Source: Ga0077555 sp963746315
Lineage (GTDB): Bacteria; Pseudomonadota; Alphaproteobacteria; Rhizobiales; Hyphomicrobiaceae
Direction: 5' to 3'
Length of the DNA: 64,000 nt
Assembly: GCA_963746315.1 (NCBI GenBank)
Contig: CAVVAR010000005.1
Coordinates: 124,001 to 188,000, forward strand
Part shown: piece by piece, positions 24,513 to 32,976 of the stretch
Numbering within the stretch: the stretch's first letter is position 1
Layout: each line of letters opens with the position of its first letter
Notes under the pieces: generated by a model
Databases searched by the model: none
What the model was told of the DNA's origin: nothing
Seen by the model: the letters and a program-made list of their open reading frames with translations, nothing else
Translations under genes and position numbers: made by a program

Positions 24513-25481
24513 TCATCCGGTGAGCGTTGCGCGCAGGGTGCGTCGCAGCCACTGGTGCCCGCGGTCGTTGTCGAAGCGCTCGTGCCAGACCATGAAGAGC
24601 GGCAGGGTCAATTGATCGATCGGCAGCTCGTGGATCTCGAGCTTGTGCTGAGTGGCGAAGTACTGCGCCAGCCTCCGGCCGAGCGTGCAAACGAGGTCCG
24701 ACTGCTCGGCGACCTTCAATACCGACGCTGCGGTCGGCATCGACAACGGAACATGGCGGCCGGCGCGCCGGCGCTTGAACTCGAGATCGATGGGGCTCGG
24801 CTCCGAAGGGTCGGGACGGCTGAGCACAACATGGCCGAGGCGGGCGTAGTTCTCCCAGGTGACGGGGTTTTCTATGTCAGGGTGGCCCTGACGCGCGAGC
24901 ATGACGATGCCCTCGGTGTAGAGCAACTCGCTGCGGAACCCGTGGGCCTCGATCGTCTCCTGCAGAATCGCAAGCTCGGGCTCGCCGAAGCGCAGATCGG
25001 CCTGCAGCCCGTTCGGTAGAGGCGGTACCACATAGAGGCGAGAGCGTGAGCTCGGCGGAAATGCGCGGTACAATTCGACCGCGAACGCCTCGGCAACGTC
25101 CGGCTGCATGGCGACGAAGAACGTACGGTCCGTCGTCGCTGGATCGAAACCGCCGGTGTGGTTCAACGACTGGCGCAGAAGATCCAAGGCGCGGCGGATG
25201 GGCTCGTCCAACTCGCAGGCGCGCGGGGTCGGGCGAACGCCGCGGCCAGTGCGCTCGAAAAGCTCGTCGTGCACGATCGGCCGGAGGCGGGCGATGGCCT
25301 GGCTGACCGCCGACTGGGTCAGGCCGAGGCGTCTGCCGGCGCGACTGAAGCTGCACTCGGTCATGACGGCTTCAAAAACGCTTAGCAATCTCAAGTCGAT
25401 GGAGTCGATGTCGACGCCGGTCTGCCGATCGGGCCGCTTGGCCCGGGCCTGCTCGCCAGTCGAGCGCAATGCTTTCGCCAT
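24513..25481 (-). CDS. LysR-family transcriptional regulator
   Basis: 322-aa LysR regulator. The winged helix-turn-helix is seen near residues 28-90 (IDLRLLSVFEAVMTECSFSRAGRRLGLTQSAVSQAIARLR), followed by a NodD/SyrM-like effector domain with FFVAMQPDVAEAF and YTEGIVMLARQGHP. The N-terminal 27 residues are an unusual basic extension. It converges on the actR gene with a 52-nt gap, so its target is more likely on its far side or elsewhere. Ligand unknown. Confidence 0.9.
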   Translation of the reverse strand: MAKALRSTGEQARAKRPDRQTGVDIDSIDLRLLSVFEAVMTECSFSRAGRRLGLTQSAVSQAIARLRPIVHDELFERTGRGVRPTPRACELDEPIRRALDLLRQSLNHTGGFDPATTDRTFFVAMQPDVAEAFAVELYRAFPPSSRSRLYVVPPLPNGLQADLRFGEPELAILQETIEAHGFRSELLYTEGIVMLARQGHPDIENPVTWENYARLGHVVLSRPDPSEPSPIDLEFKRRRAGRHVPLSMPTAASVLKVAEQSDLVCTLGRRLAQYFATQHKLEIHELPIDQLTLPLFMVWHERFDNDRGHQWLRRTLRATLTG

Positions 25482-25568
25482 GGGGGCGTGCCTCAGCTCT
25501 CAAAAAGATCGTTGCCGGCGTCAGTATTGGCGCTCGAGCACAGTTGACGCGTTTGAGATCGCCGCTTG

Positions 25569-25641
25569 TGTGGCGGTTTGGAAGTCCGCTTCATTCTCTC
25601 GGCAGTCTCTGAAAGCGGACTTCCAAACACAACGCCACACT
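25569..25641. repeat. 24-bp inverted repeat (MITE-like)
   Basis: GTGTGGCG (25569-25576) pairs with CGCCACAC (25634-25641), and directly inside it a 16-nt arm (25577-25592) pairs perfectly with 25614-25629. The loop is 21 nt and there is a 4-nt bulge (ACAA) on the right. The sequence just outside the right arm, read on the minus strand, matches 44561-44582 with one mismatch, so this looks like one copy of a dispersed element. Confidence 0.7.
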
Positions 25642-25660
25642 ATGCTCATGATTTAGCTCG

Positions 25661-25729
25661 TGTCCTTTCGACCGCGAAGCTCGTCCCGACCCGGCAGCAC
25701 GATGAAGCGAACTTCGCGGTCGGGACACT
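25661..25729. repeat. second inverted repeat with alternative pairing
   Basis: GTGTCC (25661-25666) pairs with GGACAC (25724-25729), and GACCGCGAAG (25671-25680) with CTTCGCGGTC (25713-25722). The loop contains GTCCCGACC (25685-25693), which can pair instead with GGTCGGGAC at 25719-25727 or again at 25758-25766. Competing structures are therefore possible. Confidence 0.6.
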
Positions 25730-26080
25730 AGTCGGTGTCTGCGGTTCAACTCGTTCTGGTCGGGACTGAACTACGGTCCGGGTACTGCGGCAGCTCGACC
25801 GCCTTGAGCGCCGAGGCTTCAGGCGATTGACAACAAGTCGCGGTTCCCTTCGCGATTCGAGACAATAGATTTCTCTAATATCGACTATCACGTTGTCCGA
25901 TCGAGTGGCGCAAGACACATTTGTGGCGGTCAGAGCAAGGGTGCCGCCGGTTGAGCTTGCGAAGACCAAGCGGGGTAATGGGGGCGCTGTCTCATGGCGG
26001 GACCGGGCGCGCCCTTTTTCGTGATCGCCGGTGACTCGAACAGAGCATTGCGGCTCAGTGAGTGGAAGTGGGGGTAGCGT

Positions 26081-26269
26081 ATGTCCAGGCTTGCCAGCCA
26101 TCAGTTTGCGATTCTAGAGCTGGTCGCGATCCAGCCCGTCGAGCAATTCCCGAAGCGCCACGTGAGGGCCATCCTCGAGTTGGCGCGCGGCGGCCTGATC
26201 GTGCGCCGGGACACCCATTGGTATCCGACGGCAAAGGGTCTGAAGCTCGCGGGGTACACGCTGCACTGA
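26081..26269 (+). CDS. small hypothetical protein
   Basis: 62-aa frame with an ATG preceded by a G-rich stretch (GTGGGGG). The sequence (SHQFAILELVAIQPVEQF... RDTHWYPTAKGLKLAGY) has the helix-helix-wing feel of a small winged-helix domain (TAKGLKLAG resembles the wing region of MarR-like proteins). This is only a resemblance. It lies in front of the convergent purM gene with a 52-nt gap. It may be a real small gene or the remnant of one. Confidence 0.45.
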   Translation: MSRLASHQFAILELVAIQPVEQFPKRHVRAILELARGGLIVRRDTHWYPTAKGLKLAGYTLH

Positions 26270-26321
26270 GCGGCGAGCCTCGATGATCGGGGTCCAGGCC
26301 GGGGTCGCGTTCGGCGGTGAC

Positions 26322-27449
26322 TCAGGCCTGCAATCGACCGACGTAGTGCACCGCCTCGGCGAGCCCCTTGCCCTTGGCCTCCGACAGGACGCCGCGGCCC
26401 GGCTCGACGGCGCCCATGACGAATGGGCTCTCGCCTGCAGTGGCGAGGGCGGTGGCGACGGCGTCGGCCTGTGCGGCGGCAGCGACGATCACCATGCCGA
26501 CGCCACAGTTGAAGGTGCGCAGCATCTCGGCCTCGTCGAGACCCGAGACGCGACGGAACCAGCCGAACACAGGCGGCGCTATCAGCGTCGAAAGGTCGAT
26601 GCGGGCGGCAAGGCCGGCCGGCATGACGCGCGGAAGGTTCTCGGACAAGCCGCCGCCGGTAATGTGGCTCAGCGCCTTGATGGCCCCGCCAGCTCCGCCG
26701 CCGCCTGTTGCCCGGATCGCGGCAAGAAGCGGCCGCACATAGATGCGGGTGGGCGTCAGCAACTCCTCCGCGAGCGATCTGCCGGTGACGAAGGGGGCCG
26801 GCGAGGTCCACGCCAAGGCCTCTCGAGCCACGAGGCGGCGCACCAGGGAGTAGCCGTTGGAGTGGATTCCGGAGGACGGTAGCCCGATGATGACGTCGCC
26901 CGCGGCGATATCGGAGCGTGGCAGGATCTCGCCGCGCTCGACAGCGCCGACGGCAAAACCCGCCAGATCGTAGTCGGCGCCGTGGTACATGCCGGGCATC
27001 TCGGCCGTCTCGCCGCCGATGAGGGCGCAGCCGGCCATGCGGCAGCCTTCGGCGATGCCGGCGACGACGCGGCGCGCGGTCTCGACATCGAGCTTGCCGC
27101 ACGAGAAATAGTCCAGGAAGAACAAAGGCTCAGCGCCCTGGACCACGAGGTCGTTGACCGACATTGCGACGAGATCGATGCCGATCGTATCGTGGAGGCC
27201 GGTGTCGATGGCAATTCTCAGCTTGGTCCCGACGCCGTCGTTGGCTGCAACGAGAACCGGATCGCGGTAGCCGGCGGCCTTGAGATCGAAGAGGCCGCCG
27301 AATCCGCCGAGATCGGCGTCAGCGCCCGGCCGCCGCGTGGCCTTCACGAGCGGCTTGATGGCATGAACGAGCGCGTTGCCGGCGTCGATATCCACGCCCG
27401 CTTCGCGGTAGGTCACGGGATCGTTGCGTTTCGGGCCGGGCTCGGTCAT
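26322..27449 (-). CDS. purM: phosphoribosylformylglycinamidine cyclo-ligase PurM
   Basis: 375-aa AIR synthetase, fifth step of purine synthesis: ATP-dependent ring closure of FGAM to AIR. Conserved blocks are DLGGFGGLFDL, ANDGVGTKLRIA, DLVAMSVNDLVVQGAEPLFFLDYF, CALIGGETAEMPGMY, GLPSSGIHSNGYSLVR and HITGGGLSENLPRV. The ATG at 27449 begins MTEPGPKRNDPVTYREAGVDID, the normal N-terminus; upstream frame is not family-like. purN, often next, is absent from this end. It is divergent from the DUF2066 gene, an arrangement common in alphaproteobacteria. Confidence 0.97.
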   Translation of the reverse strand: MTEPGPKRNDPVTYREAGVDIDAGNALVHAIKPLVKATRRPGADADLGGFGGLFDLKAAGYRDPVLVAANDGVGTKLRIAIDTGLHDTIGIDLVAMSVNDLVVQGAEPLFFLDYFSCGKLDVETARRVVAGIAEGCRMAGCALIGGETAEMPGMYHGADYDLAGFAVGAVERGEILPRSDIAAGDVIIGLPSSGIHSNGYSLVRRLVAREALAWTSPAPFVTGRSLAEELLTPTRIYVRPLLAAIRATGGGGAGGAIKALSHITGGGLSENLPRVMPAGLAARIDLSTLIAPPVFGWFRRVSGLDEAEMLRTFNCGVGMVIVAAAAQADAVATALATAGESPFVMGAVEPGRGVLSEAKGKGLAEAVHYVGRLQA

Positions 27450-27626
27450 GTGTCGTCTCGGTTCGGAGCGGGCATCAGGCGTCCCATGTGACACGGCCGG
27501 TAAGGTGCCGCAACCCGTGCCGTCGGAGGCCAAGGCGAACGGAACGGTGAGCCCGCGGTCCGGAGGCGCAAATTCGCCGGGAGCGTGTGGCTCGGTCGGC
27601 AAGTGTGGGCAATGGGAGCGGCGGCC

Positions 27627-28844
27627 ATGGCGATGGACGCAGACAAGTGCGCAAGTGGACGCGCGGCATGGCTGGTGCGGTTGCCGGCGCTGTCGCTGCT
27701 GCTCGCGATGGCGGCAGCGGGGGCGCATTCACCTGCGCTGGCGGCCTCGAAAGAGGATCGTGTGTTCACGGTGGGCAACTATCCGCTCGAGGCGCGCGAC
27801 CAGAACGCGGTCGCGGCCAAGGAAAGGGCGATCGCCGAAGGGCAACAAGCTGCCTTTCGCTCGCTGCTCAAACGGCTGGTGCCTGTGACGTCCTACAAGC
27901 GCCTCGGTCAGCTGAAGGGGGTCAAGGCCGGTGAGCTGATCGAGAGCTTCGCCGTGCGGTCGGAGCGCAACTCGTCGACGGCTTACATTGCAAGCTACGA
28001 TTTCGTGTTCTCGCCGGAGCCGGTGCGCCGGCTGCTCGACAAGGAGGGAATACCCTACCTCGACCGTCAGGCGCCGACGGTGACGATCGTGCCGGCGTAT
28101 CGCGTGTCGCCGGACGTCGCCAAAGGTTTGCCGCCGACGTTTTCGCCGGCGCGGGGCTCGGATGCCTGGCTTTACGCGTGGAAAGCACTCGATCTCGGCA
28201 ATGCGCTGGCACCCGGATCGCTACAGCCGCTGAAGCCCGACGTGCACGCTGATACCGTGCGTAAGCTCGCCGAGGGCGATTTCGGCATGCTGCGGACGCT
28301 TGCCCAGTCCTACGGCACGGAGACCGTGGTGCTCGCGGTGCTGGAGCCGGAAGCGGGCCAGAAGAAGCTCAACGTGGTGCTGGTCGGCCGGGACGCGGTG
28401 CAAAATCTCTACCTGAAGCGGACCTATCGCCTCGAGGGCGACCTCGCCTACACGGCGGAGCTGGCGGCGGTGATCTCGCTGTCGATCCTGGAAGGCCGGT
28501 GGAAGGCGATCAACGTGAGAGGGGCGCCGGCACCGGTCGCGTCATCGTGGGAGCCGGGAGCGCAGCCGCCACGCCTCGATGGCGGTGCACCGATCGGACA
28601 GCCCGGCGAAGGACCGCTCACGATCGCGGTCACGTTCCGAGGGATGGAGGAGTGGCAGGCCATCAGCCGTCAACTCGCACATACGCCGGAGATCGCCGGG
28701 CTCGAGGTTCTCGGGCTTTCGGCGCGGGGGGCTCGGGTTTCGCTCAACTATCCGGGCGGACCGCAGAACCTGGCGCTCGCGCTGGCGCAACAGGGCTTGA
28801 TCCTGGAAAGCACGCGCGAGGGCTGGCTGCTGACACGGCGCTGA
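27627..28844 (+). CDS. DUF2066 domain protein (exported)
   Basis: 405-aa protein with an N-terminal hydrophobic stretch (LVRLPALSLLLAMAAAGAHSPALA) that reads as a signal peptide, followed by the DUF2066 region starting FTVGNYPLEARDQNAVAAKERAIAEGQQAAFRSLLKRLVP. Function is unknown. Proteins of this type lie beside purM in many alphaproteobacteria. I chose the ATG at 27627 because GGGAG lies 8 nt before it; an ATG at 27612 is also in frame. The C-terminal third resembles a ligand-binding alpha/beta domain but could not be named. Confidence 0.8.
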   Translation: MAMDADKCASGRAAWLVRLPALSLLLAMAAAGAHSPALAASKEDRVFTVGNYPLEARDQNAVAAKERAIAEGQQAAFRSLLKRLVPVTSYKRLGQLKGVKAGELIESFAVRSERNSSTAYIASYDFVFSPEPVRRLLDKEGIPYLDRQAPTVTIVPAYRVSPDVAKGLPPTFSPARGSDAWLYAWKALDLGNALAPGSLQPLKPDVHADTVRKLAEGDFGMLRTLAQSYGTETVVLAVLEPEAGQKKLNVVLVGRDAVQNLYLKRTYRLEGDLAYTAELAAVISLSILEGRWKAINVRGAPAPVASSWEPGAQPPRLDGGAPIGQPGEGPLTIAVTFRGMEEWQAISRQLAHTPEIAGLEVLGLSARGARVSLNYPGGPQNLALALAQQGLILESTREGWLLTRR

Positions 28845-28916
28845 CGCCAAACGAGCGAGGAGCGGCGCTGCATCAGCGGATCGGACGGGAAGCGCCGAGG
28901 TGCTCGCTCACAGGGA

Positions 28917-29774
28917 ATGAACATGCCTGACAACGGCCCACAGCAGCGGTCACCGAGCTACAAGCTCGCGGTCGAGGACACCGATTTCCTGCTCCGTGAC
29001 GAGATGCGGGCGCTGCGCTTCGCCATGGAGTACGGCAAGGCCGAGCTGCTGCTGCGCGATTGGGGTGTCAGATCGACGGTCGTGGTGTTCGGGAGTGCAC
29101 GGGTGCCGTCGCCTGAGCAGGCGGAGGCGATGCGCGCCAGCGCCCAAGGCGCCAAGGCCGTGGCGCTCGCGGAGCGACGGGCTCGGCTTTCGAAATGGTA
29201 CGTCGAGGCGCGCCGGTTCGGTCGCATCGTCTCCGAGAGGGGCGGTGCGTTGGCGAAGGGCAGAACGCTGCGTGACAACGTGATCGCCACGGGCGGCGGG
29301 CCCGGCATCATGGAGGCGGCCAATCGCGGCGCGGCCGACTGCGGCGCGCCGAGCATCGGCTTCAACATCACGCTGCCGATGGAGCAGGCGCCGAATGTGT
29401 GGTCGACGCCGGAGCTGACGTTCCGCTTCCACTATTTCGCGATGCGCAAGATGCATCTCGCCATGCGGGCCAATGCGCTGGCGGTGTTTCCGGGCGGCTT
29501 CGGGACGATGGACGAGCTCTTCGAAATCCTGACGCTGCTGCAGACAGGCAAGGCACCGCCGATGCCCGTGGTGCTGTTCGGGCGGGACTATTGGGGCCGG
29601 GTTCTCAATCTCGAGACGCTGGTCGAGTACGGGACGATCGACGAGGCCGATCTGACGCTGTTCGATATGGTCGACGACGCGGAAGAGGGCTGGGCGGCGC
29701 TCGTCCGGCGGGGGTTGCACGCTCACATTCCGCTCGAGGACGACGTGCTCGGCGAGGGGCCGCAGAGGGAGTAG
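28917..29774 (+). CDS. LOG family protein (TIGR00730 type)
   Basis: 285-aa member of the LOG (lysine decarboxylase-like) family. The signature is split as usual: GGGPGIMEAANRGA and PGGFGTMDELFEILTLLQTGK. Family members hydrolyse nucleoside 5'-monophosphates to free base and ribose phosphate, making cytokinins in plants and acting as YgdH/PpnN-type nucleosidases in bacteria. The long N-terminus (about 100 residues) is typical of the bacterial long form. It follows the DUF2066 gene by 72 nt. Confidence 0.88.
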   Translation: MNMPDNGPQQRSPSYKLAVEDTDFLLRDEMRALRFAMEYGKAELLLRDWGVRSTVVVFGSARVPSPEQAEAMRASAQGAKAVALAERRARLSKWYVEARRFGRIVSERGGALAKGRTLRDNVIATGGGPGIMEAANRGAADCGAPSIGFNITLPMEQAPNVWSTPELTFRFHYFAMRKMHLAMRANALAVFPGGFGTMDELFEILTLLQTGKAPPMPVVLFGRDYWGRVLNLETLVEYGTIDEADLTLFDMVDDAEEGWAALVRRGLHAHIPLEDDVLGEGPQRE

Positions 29775-30018
29775 CCGCAGGGCGAGAAGGGGCCGGGATT
29801 TCTGGTCGCCTCCGCTGTGTCGGTTGTCCTGGACCGTGAACCTGTGCCCACCATCCGCGCGCGCATCTTCCCTGATTCGAGAAAATGATCTAATGTGCGC
29901 AGATATTGTCGTCAGGCGCGGCGAAGCTTGTCCGTGAGCGAACAGGCATTCGGCGCACATATGATGCTGCTAAGCGGCGTTCAACTCTCGTCGCATAACG
30001 ATATATTCGAGGTGACAG
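29775..30018. other. intergenic stretch, less GC-rich
   Basis: About 240 nt between the LOG gene and the AraC fragment. No gene or strong repeat was found. It is noticeably less GC-rich than the LOG gene and marks the start of a mosaic segment with gene fragments. Confidence 0.4.
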
Positions 30019-30330
30019 ATGAGTTCCGTCACAGACCCGACGTTGCATATTTCGACGAACGACCTTTGCCAGAAGGACCCTGTTGCGGCACTTGAAGGCT
30101 CGCTGGCGAGCTCCGTGCTATCGCTCCATATCGAACCCACTCCAGGCCGTCGCTTTTTCGCCCACATGAGCGGAGCCGTCATAGGCTCGGCGGTCTCGTG
30201 CCATTGGTCCATGAGTCCAGGGCGGACAGAACGCACCCGCCGTGAACTGCAGGCGGGTAGCCCATTCTATAGCCTCGTCATGCTCCGCAATCATGGCGCA
30301 GCAGTCATCCGCCGACTTCGACAACAACGA
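30019..30330 (+). pseudogene. N-terminal fragment of an AraC-type regulator
   Basis: The frame starts with a good ribosome site (GAGGTG) and reads for about 100 residues like the AraC_binding_2 N-terminus: DPVAALEGSLASSVLSLHIEPTP, then SPGRTERTRRELQAGSPFYSLVMLRNHGAAVIRR. After that the frame loses family character and no helix-turn-helix domain follows. I read it as the broken front end of an AraC/XylS regulator. An unrelated frame near 30301-30404 (ending MTHLVRIWLG then stop) may be the tail of yet another gene. Confidence 0.55.
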
Positions 30331-30458
30331 TACCATTCCTCCCTCGTTTGGTGGAGGTCGAATGACGCACCTTGTGCGCATCTGGCTGGGTTGAAGTGCT
30401 TGTCGACGCGGCGGGGCAGCGCTGGCTTTGGCGCCCGCCCACATTCACGACGGAACCC

Positions 30459-30755
30459 ATGGACGCTATTGTTTCAGCGATTATTCCTCTCGTTGCCATT
30501 GTGGCAACCGGGTTCATCGCCAGAAGGTTCAAGATTGTCGACGCAAACCTGCGGGAGCCTCCGGTCGACTCCTGCCTCTATTTCGGCATCCCGGCGCTGG
30601 CGTTTCAAACGATAGTTGCGGCCGAACTCCCCGCTCTGTCGCCCAATGTCATAAGGGCCGCCTATCTGATCCCGACCGCTACATGCTGGATTGTGGCCAG
30701 CCTCATTGCATCTGCTGGTTGGGGGACGCCGCACCGTCGGATGGAGACCGCATAA
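30459..30755 (+). pseudogene. N-terminal fragment of an AEC (auxin efflux carrier) transporter
   Basis: 98 residues that read as the first three membrane segments of an AEC-family carrier (MDAIVSAIIPLVAIVATGFIA, YFGIPALAFQTIVAAELPAL), then a non-homologous tail and stop. Full-length AEC carriers have about 310 residues and ten segments, so two thirds are missing. The stop TAA overlaps the ATG of the next gene (TAATG), so translation of this remnant could now feed the MFS-OmpA gene. Confidence 0.6.
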
Positions 30756-32857
30756 TGTCGCGTTCGCAAGATAATTCAGAATTGTCTGCGCTGCCGATTG
30801 CCGACCACACGACCAACTCGCAGGAAATGAGCACGTTTCGTCTTTTCGCGCTGGTGTTCCTTCCGTTCGTGACGGGTTATTTTCTCTCATACTATTTCCG
30901 GACCGTGAATGCGGTTCTGTCTCAGCGACTCGTGACCGATCTGGGGCTTGATGCGGCTCAGCTCGGCCTCATGACGTCGGCCTATTTCCTGATGGCAGCG
31001 GCGGCGCAACTGCCGATAGGCGTGGCCCTGGACCGCTATGGACCCCGTGTGGTGCAAATTGTGCTGCTTCTGGTGGCGGCCGTGGGCGCACTGCTGTTTG
31101 CGGTTGCCGACAACTTCATCGCGCTTTTCGTTGCTCGCTCGCTTGTCGGAATTGGCGTGGCGTCCTCGCTGATGAGCGGTCTCAAAGCTATTGCGCTCGC
31201 CGCGCCGCTCAGCAAAGTCGGATTCTACAATGGTTTGTTCATCGCGACCGGTGCCATGGGCGTGTGGGCCGCTACCGTACCGACTGAATTGGCGCTGGGC
31301 TCGATACATTGGCGAGTGCTGTTTCAGATTCTCAGCGCGGTTGTATTGGGGGCGGCGATTCTCATCGCCATGCTGGTTCCCCGGCGACTTGGGACGCAAT
31401 CGCAGCATGGGGCGCGAGGGACATCGAGCGGTCTACTCGACATCTACACCGATCCCTTTTTCTGGCGGCTCGCGCCACTCTCGGCGTTGTGCATCGGTGG
31501 CGCCTGGGCTCTGCAAGGATTGTGGAGCGCGCCGTGGCTCAAGGATGTTGCGCTGGTCGGGCAATCCGATATCGCCGGGCACTTGCTCGTGATGGGAATG
31601 GCGCTCAGCGCCGGCGCAGTCGGCTTCGGGATGCTGCTGTTCCAACTGACCAAGAGGGGGATCGCGCCGGCAGGTGCGATGGCTGGCGCCGCGCTGCTTT
31701 TCATCCTGGCGGAGGTTGGGCTGGCGCTCGACTGGCCAGTTCCACCACTGGTGCTCTGGTGCGCTATCGCGGTGTTCGGCGCCGGCACCGTCCTCAGCTA
31801 CACCATGACGGCCCAACACTTTCCGAAAGCGAGCAACGGGAGGGCTAATTGCGCGATCAATGTGCTGCATTTCGGTGCCGCGTTCGCGGTGCAAAGCCTG
31901 GTCGGTCAAATTGTTGCGATGTGGCCCACAGATGAGCTCGGGCACTATCCGCCGGAGGCCTACAAGAGCGCGTTCCTGGCCTTGGCTGTCGTGCAGCTCC
32001 TGGCCGTCCTCTGGTTTCTCCGGCCGATGGCGCAAGTTGTTCCGGGTGTCGTCGATCCGCAAGTCAGTCGGTCACCGAGGCAGGCTTGGCGAACCGGCGG
32101 CTCGCTGTTGACCGCGAGCCTGCTCGCGCTGGTTTTCTATGAGGGGGCTGGAAAAGTGTTTGCGCCCGCGTTCGCTGGGCTCGCTCAGATTGGCCACAAG
32201 ACGGAGGAGGACGCGAGCAACGCGGTCGCGGTCCAGCAGCTGCTCGAGCGGCTCAATGCGCGCCTCGATGAAAGTCATTCCCAACTCGATGCTGTCCATC
32301 GGCTCGCACAATCTCAGGCTTCACGGCTGGAGGCCTTGGAGGTACGGCTGGCGGCGCTGTCGGAGCTGCCTGCGCTCTCTCCGGCCCGGCATGCGGCCGC
32401 GACCGAGCCCAAGTCGCTCGAGCAGGAGACGACGGTGGCACCTGAGCGCGCAAACCGTCGGGCCGATCCTGCCGGATCACAGCACTCGCGTGAGCCGTGT
32501 GCATTCGAGGGGCCTTCGGGATCAACCACCGCGATTTTGCACTTCGAGAGAAATCAGCGTGCGCTCGACGACCGGCAGATCGCGGCGCTGACTGCTCTCG
32601 CCAAAACTGCCCGTAGTTGTGCCCACGCGCGGGTCGTCATTCGCGGTCACACCGACAGGTTCGGTCCGGAGAAGCGCAACCTGATGTTGTCGGCCGAGCG
32701 GGCGGAGCTCGCGGCGCACTATCTTGCCTTGCAGGGCGTCGCCAGCCACCGGCTGGACTTTGCCGGCGTCGGGTCTAAGCATCCGATCGCCTCGAACGAT
32801 ACAGAGGCCGGCCGCCGGGCGAACCGTCGCGTCGAGCTGGCCATCCAAGTGCAGTGA
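30755..32857 (+). CDS. MFS transporter fused to a periplasmic OmpA-like domain
   Basis: 700-aa fusion. Residues about 27-425 are a complete MFS transporter with twelve segments and motif A as GVALDRYGPR (89-98). A further membrane segment lies at about 448-466, then a coiled-coil stretch (490-535, LLERLNARLDESHSQLDAVHRLAQSQASRLEALEVRL), an Ala/Pro/Glu linker, and an OmpA_C domain at 593-698 with the peptidoglycan-binding signature (RGHTDRFGPEKRN, LSAERAELAAHYL, TEAGRRANRRVE). The thirteenth segment would place the OmpA domain in the periplasm. GGAG lies 8 nt before the ATG, which overlaps the stop of the AEC remnant. No frameshift or repeat marks the joint, so the fusion looks genuine. Confidence 0.85.
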   Translation: MSRSQDNSELSALPIADHTTNSQEMSTFRLFALVFLPFVTGYFLSYYFRTVNAVLSQRLVTDLGLDAAQLGLMTSAYFLMAAAAQLPIGVALDRYGPRVVQIVLLLVAAVGALLFAVADNFIALFVARSLVGIGVASSLMSGLKAIALAAPLSKVGFYNGLFIATGAMGVWAATVPTELALGSIHWRVLFQILSAVVLGAAILIAMLVPRRLGTQSQHGARGTSSGLLDIYTDPFFWRLAPLSALCIGGAWALQGLWSAPWLKDVALVGQSDIAGHLLVMGMALSAGAVGFGMLLFQLTKRGIAPAGAMAGAALLFILAEVGLALDWPVPPLVLWCAIAVFGAGTVLSYTMTAQHFPKASNGRANCAINVLHFGAAFAVQSLVGQIVAMWPTDELGHYPPEAYKSAFLALAVVQLLAVLWFLRPMAQVVPGVVDPQVSRSPRQAWRTGGSLLTASLLALVFYEGAGKVFAPAFAGLAQIGHKTEEDASNAVAVQQLLERLNARLDESHSQLDAVHRLAQSQASRLEALEVRLAALSELPALSPARHAAATEPKSLEQETTVAPERANRRADPAGSQHSREPCAFEGPSGSTTAILHFERNQRALDDRQIAALTALAKTARSCAHARVVIRGHTDRFGPEKRNLMLSAERAELAAHYLALQGVASHRLDFAGVGSKHPIASNDTEAGRRANRRVELAIQVQ

Positions 32858-32894
32858 AGGGCTGCTTTGGGCTGGATTTCCGTCGCGGGGCAGC

Positions 32895-32933
32895 CGTAGG
32901 TCGAGTCGCGAGCAGGGCTCGACCCGACCTACG
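32895..32933. repeat. inverted repeat of the GTCGGGTCGAGC family
   Basis: CGTAGGTCG (32895-32903) and CGACCTACG (32925-32933) form a perfect 9-bp stem in the gap between the convergent MFS-OmpA and hydrolase genes. The sequence is related to the repeats at 9165-9250 and 55711-55732. It could also serve as a terminator. Confidence 0.55.
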
Positions 32934-32976
32934 TCGTTCCCCCTTCACGGGCGGCGAAGGGGGCAGCAGGCTTGAA

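Larger units (their letters stand above)
25482..26080. other. gene-free structured intergenic region
   Basis: About 600 nt with no convincing open frame. It holds two strong inverted repeats, annotated separately, then an AT-richer tail (25860-25900) with no recognisable feature. Part of the right arm of the first repeat recurs near 44570, which suggests a remnant of a small mobile element. A non-coding RNA is a second possibility. Confidence 0.5.

Noticed and set aside
30474..31408. Minus-strand frames opposite the MFS-OmpA gene
   Set aside because: Low-complexity hydrophilic text with many Arg, Gln and His; no family match and no ribosome site.
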